From the NCBI GenBank assembly GCA_039654915.1, contig CM077600.1, positions 70,379,992 to 70,443,991 of the forward strand: a stretch of 64,000 bases of DNA. Direction: 5' to 3'. Made by a program: the position numbers and the translations under genes. This document shows positions 48,922-60,100 of this stretch, piece after piece (within the stretch, counting starts at the first letter, position 1; each line of letters starts with the position of its first letter). The DNA is from Aquilaria yunnanensis. Its lineage: Eukaryota; Streptophyta; Magnoliopsida; Malvales; Thymelaeaceae. Under the pieces are notes generated by a model that saw only the letters and a program-made list of their open reading frames with translations, did no database searches and was not told the DNA's origin.

Positions 48922-49409
48922 CCCTCCGCATGATATGTGACTTACCCAATAACCTCCTTCAAGTTCACTCATTTACGAGCAACAAAAGGAAGTATTAAAG
49001 TATGTGACTTACATGTAGGGAACCTTGATGACCTTAGGTCAAAGGACTATATATACCATGATCACTATGAGAATCACTTTTGACACTCATATAACGATCC
49101 ATGTAGTGTTCTCATGATAGGTCGGTCCAGTACACAAGTTGTCCAACTTGTACCCATATGTAGGCTATATATCTCATATTAGTCTCCACATATGCTAGTC
49201 GTTATGTATTATTGTAACCCGTTCCATAATAATACTAGACTAGGGACATTTGAGAATATCATTACTCTAGGGTTACAATTATGTTTATTACGTTATGCAG
49301 AAATAAAACAACAAACATGATTACTGGATTAATGCCTTAATAAAATATCATGACTCAATGTGCAAAAATACAATCATTTCATGATTGGGTTTTGGGCACA
49401 ACACTAACA
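48922..49409 (-). repeat. Family-A solo LTR A4, right part
   Basis: Continues A4 from tccctccgcatgat to the LTR end cacaacactaaca, followed by the duplication TGGAT at 49410-49414. It matches the same segment of A2 and A3 in detail. Confidence 0.92.
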
Positions 49410-51569
49410 TGGATACCTAGGAAATAACTAAAGAAAGGCTTATTGACTTGAAATAGATCCTTTTGAATGGCTATAGAACTATTGAGCTTAAACTTGCACC
49501 ATTAGGGCTTATATGAGCACTTTGATCTCCTTAGCCTTCTTCCTTGTCAATGATCCACTAGTTATCATTAATGAGTCCTTGCCATCCTTGGTTGTGCCTT
49601 CCTTGATCATATCAACTCCCTCTTCTTTAGAAGGATTCATCCTCAAAGCAAAACCTACATTAGAAAAGGGAATTGAATCAATAACGATGAAATAATCAAC
49701 ACATAAGCATTTACCTTTTACATAAGTACCAATAGCATGCAATGCTTGTGTATGGAGCTTTAATCTTGTGAACCAATATCCAAATTCAATGATAATTTTG
49801 ATACCTCCAGGTTCAAAAACAAAGTTAGAAGCAATTAGCATAAAAAATCTGAAAGTTTGCACAATTTTCGTCTTAACTCTTGGCATCACTTTCATTGCCT
49901 TTCCCACGTCAAAAACATTATTGTCACAATTTGGAAAAGTGTAGGAAGAATTTACCTCAAGGATGATATATGCACTCAAAACGAATGTCACATAAATGTC
50001 AAGGTCATGAAAAGCACAAGTTATGCATGTCAAGGCAATAGTTTGCATAGGCCATTCAAACAAACAAGAATCGAACACAATGCGGCCTATAAAAATAACA
50101 AAACTAGGATGCACCAATTTCACAAAAATCCTAAGCATTTTAAAAGAAACAAGATTGGAATAGATACGATTAAGTGAAACCAATTTAGTGGCAAACTTAT
50201 TTGTGCATGTATATGCACAAGAATGCATGAAATTTGTGAATACGATGTGATACAAAACAAAGGACTCAACATACCTTCTTAAAAGACTGAATTTAAAACC
50301 AAAATTTTCACACAAAATAAATACTTTCAAGTTTGGACATAAAGCAAAAATATTAAGGCTCAAAAGTTTATGTAATGCATTCATGACAAAAAGATGCTTG
50401 CTAGAAATTAATGATGGAAGCACAAAAATGGGTTGAACATGAATGGAAATCAAAGAAGTATGTAATGCATGTGTATGAACTAAGTTATGCATGAAAAATT
50501 CCAAAGAAGTATATTTAAACTAAAGCAGAATAAAATAATGTGGGATCGATGCAAAATAAACAAAGTTAAAAACAAAAGCCACCGAAATGGATTGTTCTTT
50601 AAATAAACTCACATAATTCAAAAGAGCATTTGACAAGACCAAAGAATTAGAAGATTTAAAACCATATTTTGTCAAATTTTCATGCTTACTTCCTTCTCTT
50701 AATCTAGTTTCATGAAAACCATTCTTCAAAATAATATTGCAAGCAAACACACATTGTTTGAGATTTTCATACAAAACCACATCAAATCTAAGTGTCAGGA
50801 AGAAATACATTATAGTGGCTGGCCTTAATCTCCATATGTCTTCCTTAGGTGTAGAAACCACAAAATTTTCACCTTTGCACTTAATGGCTTTGGGTGGAGT
50901 TGAAATAATTTCATCCCCTTGAACCATAGGATAAGAAACAATGTTAGGCAAACTTTTGCATATGAAATCACTTGGACTTACCTCAAATTGTTCCTTTTCA
51001 ACCTCCTTCATTAGTTTGATGCATGGGACATGTCTTGGAATATTGGGAACACCAACTTCCTAGATGGGCAGCAACTCACTTGATTCTTGTAGCTTATCTC
51101 CGCTTAATTCCTAAAAAGAAGATAACACAACACTAGAAGAAGACTTTGTTATGTTAGATAAAAGTATGGCTTCTTTGTAGGTCTTTCTTTCTTCACTCAG
51201 CTTGGGTTCATTGCATTATTGCCTTCTCTTAACTTCATACTCAATTTTTTCTCTCAGGAACTCCCCACTTTTCTCCTCTTCGTGTTCACTCTTCTCACTT
51301 AATCTCTCGGTTGTTCTCTCAGATTTCCCTTCCTCACTCTTGCCCTCAGCTTTCCCCTCTTTTTCTTTTCTCTCAACCTCACTTTGAACATTTCTTTGAT
51401 CCTCCAAGACTTGTTGTGGTGAAAGTAGGACAAGCATGATTGACTTTTCTTATTGAGGCTGAAACAAGCTTTCTTTTGCGGCCTCCACTTTTGGCTTGGG
51501 TGTTTCCTTTACATCCTTGCTCCATGCTCCTTTCCATGTGGAAATTCCTTCTTAGGACATCTTGGATGC
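49410..51569 (-). pseudogene. Gypsy E: long non-pol coding-like region
   Basis: Reading leftward, one frame runs from about 51437 to 49509 with few stops. Open pieces are 51216-51437, 50520-51011 and 49509-50504; the last two are separated by a single TAG. It starts with an Lys/Glu-rich stretch, then a Phe/His/Leu-rich segment of about 480 codons, and ends SGSLTRKKAKEIKVLI. That ending resembles the tail of plant Gypsy polyproteins (LTRxxAK). I see no protease, RT, RNase H or integrase motif between the gag (right side) and this tail. Function is unknown; it may be a non-autonomous element in which pol was replaced. The stretch 49410-49508 is its 3' flank. Confidence 0.55.
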
Positions 51570-52419
51570 TGATAGCCAAAGGCTATCGCCTCTATCTGGC
51601 CGAACTCCCTGCCACAAGAATGGCCAGAAGAAACTGGCGCTACCCAAGAAAAGGTGGGATCATACACCTCAGGAGATAGCCGAAGAGCTCCGAGCCCGGC
51701 ATGCCAAGAAACTTGAGGATACTACTAGCTCCCCCGAGGTTGTGAACAGATCGCCTTCGGAAAAGAGGCACCAGCTATCGCGGGCCGAACATGACCTCTC
51801 CGAAGGCGGAACTCCCTGAAGCTGGGAACCCCCGAACTAAGGGCATGTTTCCCAAAGAGGCACCGTCCGTACCAGAGGACGACCTCGCCCAGGGACCTCG
51901 GGAGTACGGCAGGAGCATTTAAGGAAGCCTCTGACATGTCACCCACAGACATCACAAGTCGCCTCAAATGGCGCCCTGACACGCCACGCCATCAAAGTCA
52001 CGTCATGGCCCGTCTCGGCTCAAGGCTCAAGGGGCCTGCCACCGGCTACTTGCCCCCTACGCCCAGAAATTCAGGAACATCTGACCGTACACGTGTCAAG
52101 ATCTGAATGGGTCCTATAAATACCAAGAAACAATATCTAGCTGGCAGGCTGGCAAATATCCTGACTCCTCACTCTGAGAAAATGCTACCAGGCGAGTTCA
52201 CTGAACCTCTCAGTGCTATCTCCTCTGCCTTCTCTTAGCACCACTGACTTGGGCGTTGGAGGCTCTTCCCCGAAAAAACACCTCGGGGACCTCCTAACCC
52301 ATTTTTTCTGAGCATCCCAAGTACTCTCCCTTGGGCAAAACGGCCACCAGGCATTTTTCCTCTCCGGGAGTCCCTCCATCAGTCACCATGACTACCAACG
52401 ATGAAGCCCCCGGGCATCA
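51570..52419 (+). repeat. Tat-type solo LTR (850 bp), opposite orientation to Tat-2
   Basis: Starts TGATAGCC with the family hairpin and ends CCGGGCATCA, flanked by the duplication GATGC at 51565-51569 and 52420-52424. The TATA box tataaata is at 52115-52122, with CACGTG about 25 bp upstream. An ATG at 52388-52390 sits 32 nt from the LTR end, as in Tat-1 and Tat-2. It is inserted in the gag region of Gypsy E. Confidence 0.92.
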
Positions 52420-52424
52420 GATGC

Positions 52425-52937
52425 CTTTTCTCTCTTGATGATTCTCTCAGCCTTAGTGGCATGATGAAGCAAATCCTCCATGTTGACATAAGGTACCATC
52501 TTCACTTTGTTGGCAATCTCAAGATTGAGACCATCGATTAATCTAGCAATGGTGGTCTCCTCATCCCCCATAATGTTGGCTTAGGTCAAGGTCATCTCCA
52601 AGTCTTTGTGGTAGTCCCCCACACTCTTTTGGCCTTGCACTAGCTTTTGAAGCTTTAAGGGCTCTCCATGTGTGTATGGGCTCCTCCTCATTCCTGCTCC
52701 TAGAAGTAACATCCTGATTCCACCATACAAGAGCATAGTCAGTGAACTTTATGGTAGTCAATTTAACCATATTTTCCTCAGAATAATGATGGCAATCAAA
52801 CACCATCTCAATCATTTGCTCCCATTCCAAACATCCATTGGGATCACTCTTCCCTTGGAAGGATGGAATGGTAAACTTGATAGAGTTGAGATCATTATCC
52901 TCTCTTGGCTCACACCTCCTTTTTCCTCCCCGGGTTC
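52425..52937 (-). pseudogene. Gypsy E gag core
   Basis: Reads leftward as a plant Gypsy gag: FTIPSFQGKSDPNGCLEWEQ, FDCHHYSEENMVKL, FTDYALVWWNQ, then in another frame KLVQGQKSVGDYHKDLEM and TTIARLIDGLNLEIANKV. A deletion with frame change removes the segment after HTWRAL. It is separated from its N-terminus (63531-63647) by Tat-2, and from the following part by the solo LTR at 51570-52419. It is non-functional. Confidence 0.85.
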
Positions 52938-53792
52938 TGATGCCCAACAGCATCTTCGTCGGATGACATTGTGACTAGCAGAGGGACTTCCTGAGGGGGA
53001 GAACGCCCGAATGCCAGATTGCCCAGGGGAGCGTGCCTGAAAAGCTCAAAAGAGAGGGTTAGGAGGTCCCCGGGATGTCGTTCCGGGGAGGAGCCTCCGA
53101 CACCCAAGTCAGTGTCCGGAGAGGTAAAAGAGGGGAACACTAGGCGGTTTAGGTGCCTTGCCTGTTTTTGTTTTCTCAAGGAGGAGGAGTCCAACCACTT
53201 TCCAGGGTCTGTTCACTGGTATTTATAAGAGTGTCCAGCCCGTTCAGATGACGACACGTGTTCGGTCGAATGTTTTCTGAATTTCTGGGCATAGGGGACA
53301 AGTAGCCGGTGGCAGGCTCCTTGAGCCTTGAACCGAGACAGGTCGTGATGGGACCTGGACGGCATCAGCGTGTCAGACCGCTGTTTGGGGTGGCCTGTAA
53401 CGTCTGTGGGTGACATGTCAGAGGTTCCTTAAATGCTCATGCCGTACTCCCGAAGTCCTTCGGGCGAGGTCGCCCCGTGGTCTGGATGCCCTTCTTCGGG
53501 AGTTATGCTCATAGTTCGGGGAGTCCTTTATTTCGGTGATTCTGCCTTTGGAGGATTCTCTCCTGCTTGTAGGAACTAGGCCTCTGTCCCAAAGATGATC
53601 CGTTTGGTCCCCCGAGGAAGCCGGCAATACCTTTAGATTTCTTGGCGTTTTAGCCGAAGTCGTGACTTTGTGGTACTCGACTTCGCACCTGTCGAGGTCA
53701 ATGACGGTACTTCTTTTCGGGCTACGCCGAGCTTCTCGAACACACCTTCGGTAGGAAACTCGTACTGAGACGCGATAGCCCTTCGGCTATCA
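52938..53792 (-). repeat. Tat-2 3' LTR (855 bp)
   Basis: Runs from TGATGCCCAACAGC to GGCTATCA in the plus strand. The terminal hairpin gatagcc-cttc-ggctatc is at 53774-53791. It matches the 5' LTR without indels. Confidence 0.95.
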
Positions 53793-54457
53793 CATGCCCC
53801 CCTTCAGAAGGCCGAAGTGGAGACTTCGGTTTGTAGGCCTTCTGGGGGCGTCCTTCGGGGTCTTGGGTGTAATACCTGTGCCGAAGATGCACCTTTTATC
53901 CAAAGACATAGGCTGTTCAACTATAGCCTGTCTTTTGGTGTCTTCGAGGTAACCTACTGCTTTCCTTCTGCAGGTCTGCGAAACGTCGCGTCCGCTAACC
54001 AGACGTGTCAATTTAGAGCGGCGTGCCCAGGATTTAGGGGTGTCAGAAAGCGTGTCCCCCTTTTGGCGCGATTGCTGACACGTGGCGGGTTTGCCATTGG
54101 CGAGGGCTGCATCGGTTACAACAGGCGCTTCTTTTCGTGTGCAGTAATATGTTACGGCGACTATTCGCCTTCGTGGGGTATTTATGACGCCGGTTCGCAT
54201 ACCCCCCCTCGGCCTATATATACTCTTGTTCCCTCATAACCCCCCTTTTGCTTCTGCTTTTGCTCTCTTCTGTTTTTCAGCCATTTTTGTGTTTTTTCCT
54301 GCTCTTCGCGGCGGTGCTGTTTGACAGAGGTTTTTCTGGCCACCTTTCACGACGGCGTCCTTTAACCCAGATTTTGGCAAAGCATTTGGTGTGTTTTAAC
54401 CTTCTGAGTTTTTCTGTTTTTCAAGCTCTTTTTCCCGAAGTCGTTTTTCAGCCAATC
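53793..54457 (+). promoter_or_regulatory. PPT of Tat-2 and promoter/5' UTR of the antisense gene
   Basis: Begins with the complement of the polypurine tract (sense AAGGGGGGCATG). Reading rightward it has a G-box CACGTG at 54079-54084 and a TATA box TATATATA at 54215-54222. No ATG occurs between that TATA box and the antisense-gene start at 54458, so the first AUG of a transcript starting near 54250 would be the predicted start. Tat-1 has the same arrangement. Promoter activity is inferred. Confidence 0.68.
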
Positions 54458-56882
54458 ATGCCTGCTCCCGAGAGCTGGCAACCTCTTCTGTCTCACCCTT
54501 GCTGCACCACTCTTGCAAAACTAGAAAAATGGAAGAAGAAATTCTTCCTTCCCTCGTATGCCATTACAAGGTTGCCACGCCCTGACCAATTTAGCTTTTC
54601 GAACCGTAGTAATGAGGTTACCATTTTTCGAGCCCAACTGAAGGCCGGACTTCGGTACCCTCCTTCGAAGATGATTTGCGACTTTTGCCAATTTCATGGC
54701 ATTGCTGTAAATCAACTTCCGCCGAACTCGTACTGCTATTTTAACGCCTTCTTCTACATGTGTGGCGTGTTCGGGATAGAACCCCACTTTGTTATTTTCA
54801 TGCAGTACTATAAGCTCTTCGTGGTCCCGAAGGGTGGCTTTTATTTTATGCTACCTCGGGGATCTGGGAGCAAAAAATATATGTTCACCTTTGCCAGTAA
54901 GGACAGCTGGCGAGGGTGGCAACAAAAATTTTTCTTTCTGAAGATGGAGGAGGCCTGGTCGCATGTTCTGACCAAGTGGGCTCAGGGAAAGCTGGAGATG
55001 GACGTCGTCGATCCGAAGATAATGCTAATTCCGGAGTTGGCTCCTGTCTTCACGGACTTCAATGGACGTATCCGCGCTGTCTCGGAATGGGGTCCCGAGG
55101 TCCCCTCGCGCTCTCTTTACCCCTTCCCCATTAATTGGAGGTTAATGACCAAGGAGGTTCGTCGGGAGTTAGGGGTAGTGAAGGAGCACAAGACTAACCT
55201 CGAGATGCCAGCTCCTGCCATCGCCGGGAAGGATTCTTGGTTGGTGAAACTCCTTCAGGAGGAAGTTACTTTCAAAACTTTCTTCGAGAGTAAGTTATCT
55301 CTGGCTCCCTTTGTTATGGTTTTCATCTTGGACTCACGCTGATATCTTCTTTCTTTTCCAGAGATGGGGGACGACACTGCTGCCTTCTACAAATCCCTTT
55401 TCACCGGTCAAGTTGAGAAGGGGGAGCAGACAAAGAAGGCCGTCTCCCGAAGGCGGAAAACGACTGGGGCTGGGCCTTCTTCCAAATGGGTGAAGAAGAC
55501 CATTCCGCCCCCTCAGCTGGAAGTTGTTGAGGAGATAAGCGGAGAGCCCGAAGCTGCTGCCGTTCCGCCAGTCGAGGTCACTGTCGACATCCTTCCGACC
55601 GATGTCCCTCCTCGAAGCCCCACTTCGTCGTAAGCCCTTCTGGATGTCTTGGTAGAGGCCCCTTCTACCGAGGAGCGGCGCAAGAACAAAGGCAAGGGGA
55701 TTTCTGTCGAGGAGGTTTTGGGTTCGGACGACGACGTGGCGGAAGTGCCACCAGGTTCATTTTCTAGCGAACTGTGATGTCTTCACCTTTCTTGAATCTT
55801 TGAGATTGACTTGCCTTAACTATCTTTTTATTTTGCCGCGCAGGGGAGTTACTTACTCTGGGTTGGGCAGCCGAGCATGCCCAGAGGGGAGCCCTTCAGG
55901 ATGCCCGTATCCCGAAGGGGAAGATCCCGAATGAGCATTTCTGGTCGTTTACGGAGGACATGAATTTGTACTCCGAAGACTGCCAGCAAATGGCTAAAGA
56001 AATCTCGAAAGGGATTCTTACCGAGGCCTCCTTCAGGGCCATTGCGAAAGCTCACCTGGGCGACGATTCCCTCGCTGTGAAAGTTTTCGAGCACGCTGCC
56101 CAGGTATGCCTTGTGCCTTTCTTTTTCCTTTTAACTTCTGCTAAGTATTTGACCCTCTTTTTTGCCTTGCTGATGTTGCCTTTATTTTTCTACAGCTGCT
56201 GCGGTACGCTGGCTTCCTCAGAGTTCGGGTGGTGAGGCAGACGGCGTTCCGAGCCTTGGCCTTAGAAGTTATAGAAAAAACTAAGGCCATGTGCTCGGAG
56301 TTGGCTGTTCGAAACACGCAGCTGGCTGATGCTGCCGAGAAGGAGGTGGCTGCCCTTCGGGAGGAATTCTTGAAAGAAAAAGAAGAACTTTTGAAGGATT
56401 CCTCCCAGAAGAGTTCTGACCTCGGCTCCCAGGTGGCTGAGCTGATCTCGGTGAACGAGGCACATCAAAAGGAGAAGTCAGAGGCTGAGGCTCTCCTGGC
56501 GAAGGCGCTTGCTGAAAAGGCTGCACTCCAAGCCGAGGTTGATTATTTGAAGAAGGAGCCAAAGAAGAAGAAGATGAAGGCACTGAAGAAGGAGGTCGAG
56601 GATCTGAAGAATGACCTTGAGGAGCTTGAGGTCGAGAAGGATAAATCCAACCAGATGACGAAGGTCGCTTTTCAGGATGGGTTTTGCCTTGCTCGTCACC
56701 AAGTTCTTTAGAGGTTTCCAGATCTGGACCTTTCTTTCTTGGAGGCCCTAAACATTCCCGAGGGGCCTCGGTGGTCTTGGTCCAAGATCGAGCACTTGAA
56801 CCTACCTTCTTCTTTCCCGACGCCAAACGTGGTGGAAAAGGACGCGGGAGCTGTTGGCTCTCGGGACGCCGAGATTCCTTAG
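54458..56882 (+). pseudogene. Tat-2 antisense gene (Transposase_28-like plus coiled coil), four exons
   Basis: Deduced exons are 54458-55289, 55362-55754, 55844-56103 and 56196-56882, totalling 2172 nt (724 codons) in one frame. Introns of 72, 89 and 92 bp begin GT and end AG. Exon 1 carries the Transposase_28-like domain (YPPSKMICDFCQFHGIAVN, YFNAFFYMCGVFG, WRGWQQKFFFLK). Exon 3 (FWSFTEDMNLYSED) is exactly 260 nt in both Tat copies. Exon 4 is mostly a Lys/Glu-rich coiled coil (about 56270-56650). Two in-frame stops damage it: TAA at 55631-55633 and TAG at 56709-56711. Coding similarity to Tat-1 continues past both stops, so they look secondary. Extra, sometimes antisense, ORFs are known in Tat elements; the function is not known. 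Confidence 0.82.
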
Positions 56883-57192
56883 TTTGTTCTTTAGGGTTCT
56901 TTGCCTTTTCTTCTTCTTTTTTGTACTTCTTCTTTGGGCACTTCTTCTTCTCTGTAAACAAATTCATATTAATGAAGACTCTTTTTAGAAAATTTGACTA
57001 AGTCTTTTTGCGAGATCTTTCATTTCCCATTGTCCCGAACACGTTTGCTCAAGAGACTTCAGGAAACCATATCTGCGCTCATTGCAGCGATCACCTTTGC
57101 GGAATTCTGGCTTGTACTTAAGAATTTTTCTAAGAAACTTGTGTACTTAGAATATTTTTCTAATTTGCACAACACAATTCTTCCGCGAAATC
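56883..57192. other. Convergent spacer between antisense gene and pol of Tat-2
   Basis: About 310 bp, T-rich on the plus strand, with a possible poly(A) signal (attaatgaag near 56969). The two transcription units of the element would end toward each other here. No gene. Confidence 0.6.
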
Positions 57193-60100
57193 TTAAGCAT
57201 AGAACTTTTTCAAGGCATCTGAGTGCCAAGTGTTTTTTAATTCTACGCCTTCAGGATCGCCAAGCTTGTATACCCCTTTTCGCACTTCGGCAAGTACCAG
57301 GTAAGGTCCTTCCCAATTTGCACGAAGTACTCCGTGGGATAGCCTTCGGGGTGCAAAGTCAGCCTTTCGAAGAACGAGGTCTCCTTTTTTGATTCCCTTT
57401 GGCCTGGCCCGTAAGTTTATGGCCGCGGCCACTCTCTCTTGAAAAGCTTTTCTTCTCAGCTCAGCTATTTCTCTATGTTCGCCGACGAGGTCAAGGTTGG
57501 TTCTTAGGCCGAGGTCATTTCCACTTTCATTAAATACTTGTACCCGTACTGATGGTCGCACGACTTCAACTGGGATGATGGCCTTTGTACCGAAGACGAG
57601 TGAAAAGGGGGTCTCCCCCGTGGCTCTTCGGGGTGTCGTTCGGTAACTCCATAATACGCTTTGGAGCTCCCCCGGCCATTTCCCTTTTGCTTCCCCCAGT
57701 CTCTTTTTCAGACCATCTTTTATGGTCCTGTTACACACTTCTACCTGCCCATTGCTTTAGGGGTGAGCTACTGGGGCGAAGTGCATTTTTGTTCCGAGGT
57801 TACTGATAAATTCCTGGAATCCCTTGTCTATGAACTAGGACCCATTATCAGCTACCAGTACCCTTGGTATGCCAAATCTGCATACAATGTTTTTCCAAAC
57901 GAACTTCTGCACCTCTTTTGCCGAGATCGTTGCCAGTGGTTCTGCCTCGACCCATTTGGAGAAATAGTTTACTGCTACCACGCAGAATTTTACGCCTCCA
58001 GGAGCTGTTCGGAATGGTCCAATGAGGTCTATGCCCCAGAATGCGAAGGGCCAAGGATAGTCAGCCGAAGTTACCAATTTTGAGGGTGTCCTCTGGATAT
58101 TCGCGTGTCTTTGGCAATTACCGCATTTCCGGACGAACTACCTAGCGTCGCTTCTCAGGGTAGGCCAAAAGTCTTGGCGAAGTATTACTGCTGCAAGGGC
58201 GTCGGTTTCGATGTGTGAACCACAAGCGCCTGCGTGTACTTCTTCGAGGATCATTTCAGTGTCCTCTTCGTCAACACACCTCTGCAGTGGATTTGCATAT
58301 CCCTGCCGATATAATTCCTCGCCAATTAGGAAGAATCGGCAGGAGCGTCTTCGCACTTTGGCAGCTTCGCTGGGGTCTTCGGGGAGCGGGGTCTTCGGGG
58401 AGCGTATTGTCTGCGAGATATCTTTTTATCGGGTTTTTCCAGCCTTTTGCTGAATTGCTATGCTCAGCACTGTGATGCTCGGGTGGTTTAGCACCTCGGT
58501 GCATGCTTTTGATTTTGCCAAGCAATCTGCCTCGGCATTATCTCGTCGAGGCATATTTTCGATTCGTACGGTGTCGAACTCCCGGATGAGTTTTGCCACC
58601 AATTCATGGTATTTTGCCAAGGTTGGGTCCTTTGCCCCGTAGTCTCCTGTCGTTTGTCGTACTACCAGCTGGGAATCGCTGTGGGCTTTCAAGTTTCTTA
58701 TGCCAATTTTTCTGGCCAGGCGCAATCATACTATGAGGGCTTCATACTCCACCATGTTGTTGGTGATGTTAAAGTCAAACTTGATAGCCTTCATTACTTC
58801 TAGGCCTTCAGGACCCCTAATGATTACGCCAGCTCCCTGGTGTTCGGACCCCGAGGCTCCGTCAACATACATACTCCATTCGGGCTCACCTTCGCTAGGA
58901 TCTGGATGGCTATCCTTGGTGGTGGGTACTTCGGTGATGAAGTCCGCCAGTGCTTGAGCTTTTATGGCTTTCCAAGGTTCATATGTGATGTCGTGTTTGG
59001 CAAGCTCTATACACCATTTGGAGAGTCTTCCGGAATGATCAACCTTTCTCATGACATCCTGTAGTGGTAGACTACTTCGGACGATGATAGGGTGAGCCTG
59101 AAAGTATGGCCGTAGCCTTCTCTCTGCCATCACCAAGGCATATATAGCTTTTTTCAACAAAGGATACCTGATTTCGGTGCCATGCAGGGATTTGCTTACA
59201 TAATAGACCGGCCATTGCTTCGGCCCCTCTTCTTTCACAAGCACCGAGCTCACAGCTTTTTCCGTGACGGCGAGGTATAACACGAGGGGCACTCCCTCGC
59301 GAGGTTGCCGCAGGGTGGGCAGGCTGGCTAAGTAGGTTTTGAGTTCTTCCCAGGCCTTTTGGCAGTCTTCATTCCAAGGATGATCATTATTCCCGAGGTT
59401 GTTCTCCTCTTTTGTTTCCTTGGTGAGGACTTTGAAGAATGGTCGACACCGGTCTCCATACCTGGAAATGAACCTGCTAAGAGAGGTTATCCTTCCGGTG
59501 AGTTTCTGCACATCCTTTATTGTGGCAGGAGTTTGGAACTCGAGCAAAGCCTTAATTTTTTCTGGGTTAGCATCAATGCCTCTTTTGATACCATGTACCC
59601 AAGGAATTTTCCCGAGATCACTCCGAAGGTGCATTTTTCCGGATTGAGACGTATCCCAAAGGCTCTGAGCTGGTCGAAAGTTTCCTTTAGATCTGTGACG
59701 TGGTCGTCAGGTAGCTTGCTTTTGACTATCATATCGTCAACATATACTTCCATGTTTCTCCCTATCTGATCGTTAAAGACCTTGCTCATCAGCCTCTGGT
59801 AGGTGGCTCCTGCGTTTTTGAGCCCGCAGGGCATTCTGACGTAACAGTATGTTCCTCCCTCGGTGATGAAGGTAGTTTTCTCCTCATCTTCGGGGTCCAT
59901 CCTTATTTGATGATACCCACTAAAGGCGTCTAAGAAACTTAGGAGCCCGTATTCGACAGTTGAGTCTACCAATTGGTCTATCAGTGGGAGAGGGTATGAG
60001 TCTTTTGGGCAAGCATCGTTCAAGTTTCTAAAGTCGATGCACATTCGGAGCTTACTGCTTCCTTCTTTTGTGGCAATAACCACGTTGCTCAACCATTCGG

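Noticed and set aside
49509..50504. 331-codon ORF as a cellular membrane-protein gene
   Set aside because: It lies in frame with upstream E sequence and ends in a Gypsy-polyprotein-like tail within a retrotransposon, so I treat it as part of E.
56281..56967. 228-codon Pro/Lys-rich minus-strand ORF in Tat-2
   Set aside because: It is antisense to the coiled-coil exon; its composition mirrors that exon's repeated codons and it has no equivalent in Tat-1.
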